From Rutidosis leptorrhynchoides (lineage: Eukaryota; Streptophyta; Magnoliopsida; Asterales; Asteraceae): a DNA stretch of 64,000 bases. The notes beneath the pieces are model-generated. The model saw only the letters and a list, made by a program, of their open reading frames with translations, was not told the DNA's origin and made no database searches. The stretch is from contig NC_092337.1 of NCBI RefSeq assembly GCF_046630445.1, forward strand, positions 356,740,001-356,804,000, in the 5' to 3' direction. Shown piece after piece: positions 25,888-37,525 of the stretch. Position numbers and translations under genes: made by a program. Within the stretch, counting starts at the first letter, position 1; each line of letters opens with the position of its first letter.

Positions 25888-26486
25888 TTTTCTAAGTTAT
25901 CTATATTCTACAATCTTACTTCCACGTTAATTAATATACAAGTTTAATAGTTTATCTTATCAAAAGTCACGAGACAATTATTGTAAAGCATAAATTGAAA
26001 ATCAAACGGGAATCTCCACTAACCCTTGTCTAGTTCCCGTTAATTGACACTTTTGTTCCTTCTAATAAATCACTTTACCAATTATTCCGAATACCGTTAA
26101 AAAGAATAGATTTCTCAAATCATAGTGGACCTCTTAACAGAGACTCATAATTATAATTCAATGTATCTAATAATTCAATCTTTTGATATCATCTTTTAAT
26201 TCCATTGATAACTATTAGAATATATTTTGAAATAAATACGTTTATATAAAGTATTATACGTCTAATACTTTGTTAATATTTTCAAGTTATAATATATACA
26301 CATATACATATATAATCATGTTCGTTCATATAATGGTTCGTGAATCATTGGAATTTGGTCGAGGTTAAATGAGTGTATGAACACAGTTTAAAATTCTTGA
26401 GATTCAACTTACAAACTTTGCTTATCGTGTCGGGAATATATAAAGAATAAAGTTTAAATTTGGTCGGAAATTTTCGGGTTGTCACA

Positions 26487-27212
26487 TTCTTCGAGTCAAA
26501 TTATTCCATTCGGGCCTAAACAAAAAATGTAGTAATAACATGTTCAGTTTTAATACAATATAGCAATCTCATCCAATTCATATTTACAACTGTTTATAAA
26601 TGTTTTTTTCTTACCTACAATGTATTAGTAGCTCTATTTTTAACTACAAGATATGACTAAATGGATAGATTAGCTGAGCTTTTAGTTTAATATTATATGA
26701 AGTATCTATCTATATAGTCTAATAAACCTCTAAAATAATGACATCATCATTAAGTTAAATTACTCTTTACTTTTCATAATGATGATGTTATAATTATATT
26801 TTAATCTAATTAAAAAAAGTAATACAAAATCTTTTATAAAAGGAAATATTAATCTCTCCTACATTATAATTTTATTTTTCTAAAAAAATTTAAAAGATAT
26901 TTATTATTATTATTATTAAAAATATAAATATAAATATTCAACTTTGAGCGAACTTTATGTTTATAAAATCAACGACAAGTTTCTTAGTTGGAATCTGGGG
27001 TTCCACGGGGCAATAAACTAAATGACTAACATTTCCATTCACTTAATACCTAAAACGTATCATTAAACTGTTTCGTTTAAACAAGTCTGTGTTTCCACGG
27101 GTCATTTCACTAGTTAAAATATTAAATCAAATTAACTTCAAGGTGTTGATGTATTGATGATGAACTGATATCGAGGGTTTGATCTCATGAGTTGCAAAAT
27201 ATTTTTTTGAGG
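26487..27212. other. Unassigned AT-rich spacer
   Basis: Between B and the inverted-repeat element H. AT-rich, no ORF above noise, no repeat relationship recognised within the window. Confidence 0.5.
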
Positions 27213-27299
27213 TTACCCGTCCATCTCACGTGGAGTCCTCGTGTTTTTATATTGACTTGGATAGTCCCTGTGATTTACAAATGCTACGTGGGTGGTCCT
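27213..27299 (+). repeat. Element H left arm, outer part
   Basis: Aligns to the reverse complement of about 40760-40850. It ends in GTCCT (27295-27299), the target duplication of T. Confidence 0.6.
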
Positions 27300-27435
27300 T
27301 GTAAGACCCGAGTATTCGTAGTGTACATATGTGTATATAAGTGTATTGTGCGGTACTTGGATCAGGGTTTGGTTGTATATATTTTAAAAGGCAAAAGAAG
27401 CTGGACTGGGAGGGTTGCGCGCCGCGCGGCCTAGT

Positions 27436-27450
27436 GGCGCGCCGCGCCAT
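27436..27450. repeat. GC-rich 15-mer complementary to the LTR 3' end
   Basis: GGCGCGCCGCGCCAT is the exact reverse complement of 29270-29284, about 1.8 kb away; the same pair is repeated in the 3' LTR. Confidence 0.85.
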
Positions 27451-28340
27451 CTGTCTGTGACAGAATCCTCTTTTCCTTTTAATTAGACAATTGGAGGGCA
27501 TTTTGGTCAATTCACTTTGGAGCCCGAATTTAATACCTTGGATCAGTTTTGGAGCTTCATTCACTCCACTTCCAACAACCTTATCCTCTCAAATTCAATT
27601 TCTAGTGAGAGAGTGAATCCTTGAGTGAGAAAGCTTCATTAGAGCTTGAAGGAGGTTGAATCGGGTCTTGGTGCAAGTTCTAAAGTCGTTCATCTAGTCG
27701 ATAGCTACGTGGTGATTGTGTTGGTAAGTTATAAAACCTAATTTCCTACTTTAATTGCATTAGGGGTTAGGGTTTGGGTTATTAAGACTCATAAAACCCA
27801 TTTGCTAGTAAATTAGGGGTTTCTTGGGGAATTTGGGTCATGAAGACTCAAGGATGACCAATTAGGGTTTTCAAAGTGTTAAATTAGATTATGAACCTAA
27901 ATTGGTTAGTTTATGTACTAGAACACCTTAATGATATGTGAATGGGTGTTATTTGGGTTTGGATGACCCAAATGGGTGTGTTGACCTTGAAATGGGTCAA
28001 ATGGGTCTTTAATGACCTAAGTGGCCTTGCAAGTATGAAAACGAGTTAACTTCATGGTTAAAAGTGTGTTAATACCTTAATTGGCTAAAGTTAGGGTTTT
28101 TGGTGAAGTTAACCCATTATTAGGGTTAAAGGTGCAAAATGGGTCGGGAATGCACTTAGGGTCAAAAGACTCTAGATTGTTAAGTGAGTTGCTTGACCGA
28201 CTTGAGTTGTGAATTGATTATGTGCTAAAATGGAATAGGTACGTTACATTGACGTTGCAAGTGCGGTTATCTTACACGAAGACTTCGAGGTGAGTGGAAT
28301 AATTATATGCGTATGTATATAATGTATCTATTTGTTGTAG

Positions 28341-28598
28341 CGTGAAAGGTGTAGTGTCGAGGTGTTAAGACACCACGTTTCACGTAAAGAGTGTAGCATC
28401 GAGGTGTTAAGATGCCACTCGGGTGTAGCATCGAGGTGTTAAGATGCCACCTAGGAGTGTAGTGTCGAGGTGTTAAGACACCACTCCGTAAAATAATGAG
28501 TGAAGCATCGAGGTGTTAAGATGCCACTTGGGGTGAAGTGCCGAGGTGTTAAGGTGCCACCCTAGGGGTTAGTGGTGCGAGGTGTTAAGTGCCCTAAC
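28341..28598 (+). repeat. Seven tandem stem-loops with invariant loop (T 5' LTR)
   Basis: Units: 28341-28384, 28389-28420, 28421-28452, 28454-28487, 28498-28529, 28531-28562, 28568-28598. Every unit has loop GAGGTGTTAA closed by a 5-bp stem: GTGTC/GACAC (units 1, 4), GCATC/GATGC (2, 3, 5), GTGCC/GGTGC (6) and GGTGC/GTGCC (7); units 6 and 7 use G-T wobbles. A 1-2 base 5' bulge (TA, AA or T) separates this from an outer helix such as GAGTG/CACTC, GGAGTG/CACTCC or GTTAG/CTAAC. Stem changes are matched on both sides. The second copy is 35234-35491. Confidence 0.88.
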
Positions 28599-29269
28599 GG
28601 ATGTTGTGAACACCGATGGCGTTTTCGCGAGCGCCGTTCCCTTGCACTATTGGTTAACCATGGTTATTTGTGTTGTAAGCATATTATATTATTCGAGTTA
28701 TATTTATATGCGGTTGTTATGCTAGCTTGTGGTATTGGAGATTTATAGCTTGATATTGCGACGATAAGCTAATGTTGTTTGCTAGCATGTTTGCGGTTGT
28801 GTAAGTGTATGCAAGTAGGTATAATTATATATGTATTCGTATAATTATTGCATTCACTAAGCCTTGCTTACCCTCTCGTTGTTTACCATTTTATAGGTTC
28901 AGTTTTGGACAAGGGTAAGGGCATCGTTTTGGACTAGAGATCCCGCTTGATGCTAGGGGACGCTTTTGGCTTTAGTAGCTCTTGGAGTTTGACCGATAGT
29001 TGGGTAGTTTAATCCCAAACGCCATGCTCATTGTGTAGTTTGGAACTTAAACTTTTGGTGGTCGAAACTCGTACATTTGTATTAAACTCGTAAAACGGCC
29101 GATTTGGGCCCCGCTTGTAAAACTTTAATTTTATGTTTGAAACATGTTAGTTTTACATATTTGGTAGTATGGTAAAAAGCGTTTTGTCTAAAAGTGCCGG
29201 GAACTAGTCAATCTTTTTGCGGTTAAAAAGTCCCGGGGACAGCCAGATATGGCGCGGCGCGCGAGCCAT

Positions 29270-29284
29270 ATGGCGCGGCGCGCC
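29270..29284. repeat. GC-rich 15-mer, inverse partner of 27436-27450
   Basis: ATGGCGCGGCGCGCC. A close second copy lies just upstream (29249-29263). Confidence 0.85.
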
Positions 29285-29364
29285 GATGGTCTGCAACATA
29301 AATTTTTTTTTTTATTTCGTATTTTCACAAGGTTTTGTCGGGTGTTGGTTTGGGTTGTTACAAG

Positions 29365-29376
29365 TGGTATCAGAGC
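29365..29376 (+). other. Primer-binding site, element T (initiator tRNA-Met)
   Basis: TGGTATCAGAGC, two bases after the LTR end CA. Confidence 0.95.
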
Positions 29377-29743
29377 ATGGTCTAAGGGATTTAGGTGACT
29401 TGAGATAGGCGCCTAGACTTAGACTTTTTGTGTGCGCGTTTATGCGGGACTTGTAGGACTTTGGGTCGGATCGGGATTGGTTTGTGCATAGGTTTATGTA
29501 AACTAATCATGTGCTATTTGTTATGTATGTTTAGCGAGCATCGAGCGAGATGGACGTTGTACTAGCAAGTTAATGCGACGTGCTCGCGTAACAATGATTA
29601 GCTACCATTGTTACGGGTTCAAATCGTGTCAAACAAGCGATGTACGACGATTGTTGAGCAAGATGGGGTACTGTGGTGTATATGTATATACTTATGTGTT
29701 AAATCCTTTTCGTCTCGTTGTTTAATCTATTCCGTCTTATAGA

Positions 29744-32700
29744 ATGAAGATGAGAAACGGGCATGATATCAACGGCGAAGGTACTAGTGAAGAAGTCGAG
29801 TTTACGGCCAAGGTTGAGGCCATTTTGAAAAGGCATCATGAAGCTTTTCTCGAGGACGTTAAGAAGATGTTCCTAGATACGATTGACGAGCAATTAGTCA
29901 ATGTGGTAAAGGAGAAAGTTAAGGCCGTTCTTCGCGAAGATAATGTGGGAAGACGGGACTTTTTCTATAAGAATTTCAAGGACTCTCAACCTCCCTCTTT
30001 TGATGGTGAAAGAGATCCTCTTAAGAGCGCCCGTTGGATCTCCGATATGGAGGGGGCCTTCCGTACTTGTGAATGTCCTCTCGATAAGAGGAAAAGGTAC
30101 GGGTGTAGTATGTTGAGGGGCGATGCCAAGTTGTGGTGGGACGCAAAGCTCCAGGTTTATGGTGAAGAGCAATGCATGGAATTCACTTGGGATGAATTCA
30201 AGTCCGAATTTTTCAAGGAATACCGAACTTCGGCCGATCTTACTAGGCTTAAGGACGAGTTACGTTCCTTGAGGCAAGGGTCAATGGATTTGAACACTCT
30301 CAAATCCGTGTTTTTGTCCAAGACCCAATTTTGCCCGGAGTACGTCGGGAATGATAAGATGTTGAAGGAAGATTTCTATCGAACCTTGAACGACAACTAT
30401 CAAGATAAGATTAGTGTGAACGTAGTGAAAAGCTTTGATGAGTTGTTTGACATGGCCAAAGGTTTCGAGTCGCTCATCTTAAGAAAGAGTGGTTTTACTT
30501 TTGGCAAGAGAAAAAGTGAAGGTTCGAACTATTCAAACTTTTCGAACAAAAAGAACAAGAGAAGTTCCGAAAGTGTCAATAGCGTGAGGAAGGGCGTTTC
30601 CGGTGGTTTTACTTTTACGTGCTATAATTGTGGGCAAGCGGGTCATATGGCTCGTGATTGTCCAAAACCATCTTCCGGAAACAAGCTCACTTGTTTTAAT
30701 TGCGGTAAAGAAGGACATAAGAAGCCGGAGTGTCCCGATTTGGGCAACGATAATGTTAAGCATTTAGAGAAGGCGGCGGGTACGGCTAGGGGTCGCAACT
30801 ATTTGATGACCAATGATGAAGCCAAACAATCGCGCGAAGTTGTCTCAGGTAGTTACATGGTTAATTTTAATCCGGCAAGGATTCTTTTCGATAGCGGTGC
30901 AAATTTGTCGTTTGTGTCTCCTAAATTTGTACCTAAACTTAATAGACCGTTAGCTAAGTTAAGTCGTCCGATAGAAGTCGAAATAGAGGACGGCAAGACG
31001 GTGCTAGTGGTTGATGTGTGTGAAAATTGTGATGTTGTTTTTGGTGCTGAAACCTTTAAAATTGATCTTATTCCAATGACCTTGGGCGACTTTGATATTG
31101 TCATTGGTATGGATTGGCTCGATCATTATAGAGCCGATATTGAATGCCATGATAAGTTTATTCGTGTGAAGACCCTAAGTGGGGGAGAGTTAATTATTCA
31201 TGGTGATAAGCGAAGGAGACCGGTGCCGATATGCACTTTTGCACGGGCACGTCGTTTTGTTGTTACCGGTGGCATGGCTTTCCTTGCTCATGTTGTTGAT
31301 ACTCGCAATGAGCCACCACCTATTCGTGAAATTCCGGTTGTTAGTGAATTCGAAGACGTCTTTCTGGACGAATTACCGGGTGTTCCGGCGGAAAGACAAG
31401 TTGAGTTTCGTATTGAGTTGGTTCCGGGAGCTACTTCCATTGCTAAAACTCCTTATCGTTTAGCACCAACGGAAATGCAAGAGTTGTTAAATCAAACCCA
31501 AGAGTTGCTCGAGAAGGGTTTTATTCGACCGAGTGCTTCGCCATGGGGCGCTCCGGTGTTATTTGTGAAGAAGAAAGATGGTAGTATGCGTATGTGCATT
31601 GATTACCGTGAGTTGAATAAAGTGACGATCAAGAATCGTTATCCGTTACCTAGGATCGACGATTTGTTTGATCAACTCCAAGGTGCAACGTACTTCTCTA
31701 AAATCGACCTACGGTCCGGCTATCACCAAATGCGGGTCCGTGAGGAAGATATTGAGAAAACGGCTTTTCGAACGCGTTATGGGCATTTTGAGTTTGTGGT
31801 AATGCCTTTTGGTCTTACGAATGCACCGGCGGCATTCATGGATCTTATGAACCGAGTGTGCCAACCTATGTTGGACAAGTCGGTAATAGTGTTCATTGAC
31901 GACATACTAGTCTACTCGAAAAGTATGAACGAACATGAACATCATTTGCGTGAAGTATTGAAGACGCTACGAAAGGAGAAGTTGTATGCAAAGTTCTCCA
32001 AATGTGAATTTTGGCTAAGGGAAGTTCAATTCCTTGGTCATATCGTGAACGAAAACGGTATTCAAGTAGATCCGGGGAAGATCGAAACGGTGAAGAGTTG
32101 GGGACGACCGACTACGCCTACGGAAATCCGAAGTTTTCTCGGATTGGCCGGTTATTATCGTCGGTTTATCCAAGACTTTTCTAAGATTGCTTCTCCATTG
32201 AAGAAGTTGACAAGAAAGAATGCTAGGTTCAATTGGGAGAACGAGCAAGAAATTGCTTTTCAATTGTTAAAAGAGAAGTTGTGTCAAGCTCCGGTGTTAG
32301 TGTTGCCGGAAGGTGTTGAAGACATGGTGGTTTATTGTGATGCTTCCTTAAATGGTCTCGGGTGTGTTCTAATGCAAAGAGGTAAGGTCATCGCTTATGC
32401 CTCTCGACAATTAAAGGAACATGAAACGAGGTATCCGACTCATGATCTTGAGTTGGCAGCGGTAGTGCATGCGTTAAAAATTTGGCGCCATTACTTGTAT
32501 GGTGTCAAGTGTACGATTTATTCGGATCATAAGAGTTTGAAACATCTCTTTAATCAACGAGATTTGAATTATTGCCAACGTAGGTGGATGGATGTGGTGA
32601 AAGACTACGATTGTGAAATACTTTATCATCCGGGTAAGGCGAATGTGGTCGCGGATGCGTTGAGTCGAAAGAGTCAACATCCGGCGATAAAAGTGGGGTC

Positions 32701-34114
32701 GTTACGTTTGATTATTACCAACGATTTTCTTGAAAAGCTTGGTGAGATTCAAATAGAGGCTTATGTTCACAACAAGCATACGGAGCGAATCGTGGGCCAA
32801 TCGGAGTTTATTACTATGGGTCCGCGTGGGTTGTTGTCCTTTCAAGGAAGGGTGTGGGTGCCTAAGATGGGTGATTACCGACGGGTGCTACTTGATGAAG
32901 CACATAAGTCAAAATATTCCATTCATCCGGGCGCGACGAAAATGTACCTTGACTTGAAGAAAGATTATTGGTGGCCGGGCATGAAGCGTGATGTTGTGAA
33001 GTATGTTGAGCAATGCGTCACGTGTTTGCAAGTAAAAGCCGAACACCAAAAACCGTATGGTAAATTACAGCCGTTAGAAATCCCGAAATGGAAATGGGAG
33101 CACATTACCATGGATTTCATTACAAAGTTACCTAAAACGGTGAGAACCCAATTCGATTCGATTTGGGTTATAGTTGACCGATTGACAAAAAGCACTTTGT
33201 TTCTTCCCATTAAAGAAGCGATATCGTCGGAGACCTTGGCTAAGTTGTTTATCAAGGAAGTGGTCGCTCGTCATGGGGTTCCTATATCTATTATTTCGGA
33301 TCGAGATACCCGTTTTACATCTCGGTTTTGGGAAAAGTTTCATGAAGATATGGGTACGAAATTGAAGTTGAGCACGGCGTATCATCCTCAAACGGACGGT
33401 CAAACCGAACGTACGAACCAAACTCTAGAAGATATGTTACGGGCGTGCATTATTGATTTTGGTGGTAGTTGGGACGAGCATTTGCCTTTGGTGGAATTCT
33501 CGTACAATAATAGTTATCATACTAGTATCGGGATGCCACCGTATGAGATGCTCTATGGGCGTAGATGTCGAACTCCCGTTTGTTGGGGAGAAGTGGGTCA
33601 ACGAGAGATCGGGAGTACCGATTTGGTTTTGGAGACGAACAACAAGATTGATATTATTCGGGAACATTTGAAGAAGGCTCAAGATAGGCAAAAGTCGTAT
33701 GCCGACAAACGTAGGCGAACGATCGAATTTCAAGAAGGCGACATGGTGATGCTTAAAGTTTCGCCATGGAAGGGTATTATTCGATTTCGAAAATGGGGAA
33801 AGTTAGCTCCTCGGTTTATTGGGCCATTCAAGGTTTTAGCTCGTGTTGGTGAAGTTGCATATCGATTGGAATTACCCGAAGAGCTTGCGGGGATCCATAA
33901 TACATTTCATGTTTTCCACCTCCGTAAGTGTCTTGCGGATGATTCCTCATGGATGCCTTTAGACGAGATCGAGCTAAACAACAAGTTAGAATATGTTGAG
34001 GAACCAATTGCTATCCTTGACGAGAAGGTGAAAATGTTGAGAAATAAAGAGGTGAAAACTTTCAAGGTTCAATGGCGACGAAGTAAAGGTTCCGAGTTCA
34101 CTTGGGAACCCTAA
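29744..34114 (+). CDS. Gag-Pol polyprotein of element T (1456 aa)
   Basis: Single uninterrupted frame. Gag: capsid-like region about 95-245, then two CX2CX4HX4C zinc knuckles (C293-C306, C317-C330). Protease: DSG at 383-385. Reverse transcriptase about 580-760, with FIDD at 717-720. RNase H about 860-975, with D866, E903 and D928. Integrase: HHCC zinc site H1054, H1061, C1091, C1094; catalytic D1124, D1186, E1222 with D,D-35-E spacing; GPF at 1360-1362, the GPY/F module. Chromodomain-like segment about 1417-1456. It copies genomic RNA into DNA and inserts it into chromatin; the chromodomain normally directs target choice. The stop follows FTWEP, earlier than I expect for the final chromodomain helix, so that domain may be clipped. 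No gag-pol frameshift is needed. Confidence 0.97.
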   Translation: MKMRNGHDINGEGTSEEVEFTAKVEAILKRHHEAFLEDVKKMFLDTIDEQLVNVVKEKVKAVLREDNVGRRDFFYKNFKDSQPPSFDGERDPLKSARWISDMEGAFRTCECPLDKRKRYGCSMLRGDAKLWWDAKLQVYGEEQCMEFTWDEFKSEFFKEYRTSADLTRLKDELRSLRQGSMDLNTLKSVFLSKTQFCPEYVGNDKMLKEDFYRTLNDNYQDKISVNVVKSFDELFDMAKGFESLILRKSGFTFGKRKSEGSNYSNFSNKKNKRSSESVNSVRKGVSGGFTFTCYNCGQAGHMARDCPKPSSGNKLTCFNCGKEGHKKPECPDLGNDNVKHLEKAAGTARGRNYLMTNDEAKQSREVVSGSYMVNFNPARILFDSGANLSFVSPKFVPKLNRPLAKLSRPIEVEIEDGKTVLVVDVCENCDVVFGAETFKIDLIPMTLGDFDIVIGMDWLDHYRADIECHDKFIRVKTLSGGELIIHGDKRRRPVPICTFARARRFVVTGGMAFLAHVVDTRNEPPPIREIPVVSEFEDVFLDELPGVPAERQVEFRIELVPGATSIAKTPYRLAPTEMQELLNQTQELLEKGFIRPSASPWGAPVLFVKKKDGSMRMCIDYRELNKVTIKNRYPLPRIDDLFDQLQGATYFSKIDLRSGYHQMRVREEDIEKTAFRTRYGHFEFVVMPFGLTNAPAAFMDLMNRVCQPMLDKSVIVFIDDILVYSKSMNEHEHHLREVLKTLRKEKLYAKFSKCEFWLREVQFLGHIVNENGIQVDPGKIETVKSWGRPTTPTEIRSFLGLAGYYRRFIQDFSKIASPLKKLTRKNARFNWENEQEIAFQLLKEKLCQAPVLVLPEGVEDMVVYCDASLNGLGCVLMQRGKVIAYASRQLKEHETRYPTHDLELAAVVHALKIWRHYLYGVKCTIYSDHKSLKHLFNQRDLNYCQRRWMDVVKDYDCEILYHPGKANVVADALSRKSQHPAIKVGSLRLIITNDFLEKLGEIQIEAYVHNKHTERIVGQSEFITMGPRGLLSFQGRVWVPKMGDYRRVLLDEAHKSKYSIHPGATKMYLDLKKDYWWPGMKRDVVKYVEQCVTCLQVKAEHQKPYGKLQPLEIPKWKWEHITMDFITKLPKTVRTQFDSIWVIVDRLTKSTLFLPIKEAISSETLAKLFIKEVVARHGVPISIISDRDTRFTSRFWEKFHEDMGTKLKLSTAYHPQTDGQTERTNQTLEDMLRACIIDFGGSWDEHLPLVEFSYNNSYHTSIGMPPYEMLYGRRCRTPVCWGEVGQREIGSTDLVLETNNKIDIIREHLKKAQDRQKSYADKRRRTIEFQEGDMVMLKVSPWKGIIRFRKWGKLAPRFIGPFKVLARVGEVAYRLELPEELAGIHNTFHVFHLRKCLADDSSWMPLDEIELNNKLEYVEEPIAILDEKVKMLRNKEVKTFKVQWRRSKGSEFTWEP

Positions 34115-34178
34115 GAGTTCGTGTTGGTTTATCTTCCCTCGTGTCATGCGGCTTGGATTGCGAGGACGCAATCCGAAT

Positions 34179-34191
34179 AAGTGGGGGAGAG
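34179..34191 (+). other. Polypurine tract of element T
   Basis: AAGTGGGGGAGAG one base before the 3' LTR (TGTAAGACC); primes plus-strand DNA synthesis. Confidence 0.9.
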
Positions 34192-34192
34192 T

Positions 34193-36254
34193 TGTAAGAC
34201 CCGAGTATTCGTAGTGTACATATGTGTATATAAGTGTATTGTGCGGTACTTGGATCGGGGTTTGGTTGTATATATTTTAAAAGGCAAAAGAAGCTGAACT
34301 GGGAGGGTTGCGCGCCGCGCGGCCTAGTGGCGCGCCGCGCCATCTGTCTGTGACAGAATCCTCTTTTCCTTTTAATTAGACAATTGGAGGGCATTTTGGT
34401 CAATTCACTTTGGAGCCCGAATTTAATACCTTGGATCAGTTTTGGAGCTTCATTCACTCCACTTCCAACAACCTTATCCTCTCAAATTCAATTTCTAGTG
34501 AGAGAGTGCATCCTTGAGTGAGAAAGCTTCATTAGAGCTTGAAGGAGGTTGAATCGGGTCTTGGTGCAAGTTCTAAAGTCGTTCATCTAGTCGATAGCTA
34601 CGTGGTGATTGTGTTGGTAAGTTATAAAACCCAATTTCCTACTTTAATTGCATTAGGGGTTAGGGTTTGGGTTATTAAGACTCATAAAACCCATTTGCTA
34701 GTAAATTAGGGGTTTCTTGGGGAATTTGGGTCATGAAGACTCAAGGATGACCAATTAGGGTTTTCAAAGTGTTAAATTAGATTATGAACCTAAATTGGTT
34801 AGTTTATGTACTAGAACACCTTAATGATATGTGAATGGGTGTTATTTGGGTTTGGATGACCCAAATGGGTGTGTTGACCTTGAAATGGGTCAAATGGGTC
34901 TTTAATGACCTAAGTGGCCTTGCATGTATGAAAACGAGTTAACTTCGTGGTTAAAAGTGTGTTAATACCTTAATTGGCTAAAGTTAGGGTTTTTGGTGAA
35001 GTTAACCCATTATTAGGTTTAAAGGTGCAAAATGGGTCGGGATTGCACTTAGGGTCAAAAGACTCTAGATTGTTAAGTGAGTTGCTTGACCGACTTGAGT
35101 TGTGAATTGATTATGTGCTAAAATGGAATAGGTACGTTACATTGACGTTGCAAGTGCGGTTATCTTACACGAAGACTTCGAGGTGAGTGGAATAATTATA
35201 TGCGTATGTATATGATGTATCTATTTGTTGTAGCGTGAAAGGTGTAGTGTCGAGGTGTTAAGACACCACGTTTCACGTGAAGAGTGTAGCATCGAGGTGT
35301 TAAGATGCCACTCGGGTGTAGCATCGAGGTGTTAAGATGCCACCTAGGAGTGTAGTGTCGAGGTGTTAAGACACCACTCCGTAAAATAATGAGTGAAGCA
35401 TCGAGGTGTTAAGATGCCACTTGGGGTGAAGTGCCGAGGTGTTAAGGTGCCACCCTAGGGGTTAGTGGTGCGAGGTGTTAAGTGCCCTAACGGATGTTGT
35501 GAACACCGATGGCGTTTTCGCGAGCGCCGTTCCCTTGTACTATTGGTTAACCATGGTTATTTGTGTTGTAAGCATATTATATTATTCGAGTTATATTTAT
35601 ATGCGGTTGTTATGCTAGCTTGTGGTATTGGAGATTTATAGCTTGATATTGCGACGATAAGCTAATGTTTTTTGCTAGCATGTTTGCGGTTGTGTAAGTG
35701 TATGCAAGTAGGTATAATTATATATGTATTCGTATAATTATTGCATTCACTAAGCCTTGCTTACCCTCTCGTTGTTTACCATTTTATAGGTTCGGTTTTG
35801 GACAAGGGTAAGGGCATCGTTTTGGACTAGAGATCCCGCTTGATGCTAGGGGACGCTTTTGGCTTTAGTAGCTCTTGGAGTTTGACCGATAGTTGGGTAG
35901 TTTAATCCCAAACGCCATGCTCATTGTGTAGTTTGGAACTTAAACTTTTGGTGGTCGAAACTCGTACATTTGTATTAAACTCGTAAAACGGCCGATGTGG
36001 GCCCCGCTTGTAAAACTTTAATTTTATGTTTGAAACATGTTAGTTTTACATATTTGGTAGTATGGTAAAAAGCGTTTTGTCTAAAAGTGCCGGGAACTAG
36101 TCAATCTTTTTGCGGTTAAAAAGTCCCGGGGACAGCCAGATATGGCGCGGCGCGCGGGCCATATGGCGCGGCGCGCCGATGGTCTGCAACAGAAATTTTT
36201 TTTTTATTTCGTATTTTCACAAGGTTTTGTCGGGTGTTGGTTTGGGTTGTTACA
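34193..36254 (+). mobile_element. Element T 3' LTR (2062 bp)
   Basis: About 99% identical to the 5' LTR, with the stem-loop array at 35234-35491 and both GC-rich tracts. Followed by TSD GTCCT at 36255-36259. Confidence 0.95.
35234..35491 (+). repeat. Seven tandem stem-loops (T 3' LTR copy)
   Basis: Same seven units as 28341-28598, shifted by 6893. No loop or inner-stem base differs between the two LTRs by my reading; the nearby A-to-G change (CACGTAAAGAG/CACGTGAAGAG) lies between units 1 and 2. Confidence 0.88.
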
Positions 36255-36259
36255 GTCCT

Positions 36260-36375
36260 TGCCTCCAACAACTGTTAAAAAAGTTCGTTATCTTAGGGGT
36301 ATTTTTGTCCTTTCAGTTATTTCTCACCCATGTCTGTTTATAAATATTGAGTGGTCCCTATGATTTACAAATATT
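36260..36375 (+). repeat. Element H left arm, inner part
   Basis: Continues the left arm after T; matches the reverse complement of about 40622-40745. Confidence 0.6.
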
Positions 36376-36717
36376 ATATACATATTTATATTGTAGTTAT
36401 ATTTATTATATATGTATCTATATACGTAGTTATATTATATCAGAGGCAGAACATAGAGTAACCCAAGGTGGGTATCCGTCCACCCTGGATTTTACGGAAC
36501 AAAAAGTTTTACACTAAAATTTTTTTTTACTAAAAAATAAGGTTTTTTTGTGACGACCCGGAAATTTCCGACCAAATTTAAACTTAATCTTTATATTATT
36601 TCGACACGATAAGCAAAGTCTGTAATGTTGAGTCTCAAAAAGTTTTGAACTGGTTACATGAATTCATTTGACCTTTAACTACTCCCGGCGATTCACGAAC
36701 AAATGTGTGTAAATAAT

Positions 36718-36721
<4 letters not shown>

Positions 36722-36775
<54 letters not shown>
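36722..36775. repeat. (AT)n microsatellite
   Basis: AT run in LTR F. Confidence 0.95.
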
Positions 36776-36777
<2 letters not shown>

Positions 36778-36909
36778 TGTATATATAATAATTTGAATTA
36801 ATAAAGTATACTTTAATCAATTAGAATTAAAAATGTAAAATAACAAACAAAATAAGTAAGTTAGTATTAAAATAAATATATATAAATAGATATATAATAT
36901 TATTACGAA

Positions 36910-36911
<2 letters not shown>

Positions 36912-36969
<58 letters not shown>
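36912..36969. repeat. (AT)n microsatellite
   Basis: Second AT run in LTR F. Confidence 0.95.
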
Positions 36970-36975
<6 letters not shown>

Positions 36976-37492
36976 TTTTACTAATAACTATTATATTGTA
37001 ACATTTATAAAATTTATAAATATTCAATATATATTATTATATAATATATATTATAAAAAGGATATAATTAATAAACTGTAATATTAATATAATTTAGATT
37101 ATAAGTTAAAATATAGTTAATACATTAACTGTTATTATTAGTATTAGTAGTATCATTAAAATTATAATATGAAATTTGTTATATAGTATAATTATTACTA
37201 ATGTTATTGTTATCATTATTAATATCATTATTAGTATAATTAATAGTAAATTTTGATTATTATGATTAATATTATTATTACTAAAAGAAAATTATTATTA
37301 TAAATTTTATTTAAAATTATTAGTAACATAATATATTTATCCTTATTATTCATATCATTATTATTATAATTATCATGATTATTATTATAAAAATAAATAC
37401 AATTTGTTATTATTATCAGTAGTAATATTATTATTATCATTTTATAATTATTATTATTATTTATTATTACTATTAATATAATTATTATTAGT

Positions 37493-37525
<33 letters not shown>

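Larger units (their letters stand above)
27300..29362 (+). mobile_element. Element T 5' LTR (2063 bp)
   Basis: TATA-like sequences lie at 27334-27341 (TATATAAG context) and 27376-27389 (TATATATTTTAAAA); either could drive transcription. GC-rich palindromic tracts occur near the start (27417-27450) and near the end (29249-29284). An array of seven stem-loops occupies 28341-28598. The middle (27770-28200) is rich in ATTAGGGTT and AATGGGT-like motifs. Confidence 0.95.
27300..36254 (+). mobile_element. Element T: intact Ty3/gypsy chromovirus-type LTR retrotransposon
   Basis: 8955 bp. 5' LTR 27300-29362, iMet PBS 29365-29376, leader to 29743, one gag-pol ORF 29744-34114, PPT 34179-34191, 3' LTR 34193-36254, with perfect 5-bp TSD GTCCT (27295-27299 and 36255-36259). 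LTRs start TGTAAGACCCG and end GTTGTTACA. By hand I count about 16 substitutions between the 2.06-kb LTRs (about 0.8%), so insertion is recent. The polyprotein has all domains with catalytic residues. A C-terminal chromodomain-like segment plus the iMet PBS points to the Tekay/Del group of chromoviruses. Structurally it looks autonomous. Confidence 0.95.

Noticed and set aside
27192-27564. ORFs in the T LTRs (80 and 105 aa; also 34098-34457, 36110-36363)
   Set aside because: They cross the LTR boundary or overlap GC-rich palindromes, are present on both strands, and have no protein-like features.
28341-28598. CRISPR-like array in the LTR
   Set aside because: The repeats are hairpins with covarying stems and no unique spacers of regular length, in a plant retrotransposon; there are no cas genes.
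27300-36254. Endogenous virus with an envelope gene
   Set aside because: The ORF ends after integrase and chromodomain, 64 bases before the PPT; there is no room for an env gene.
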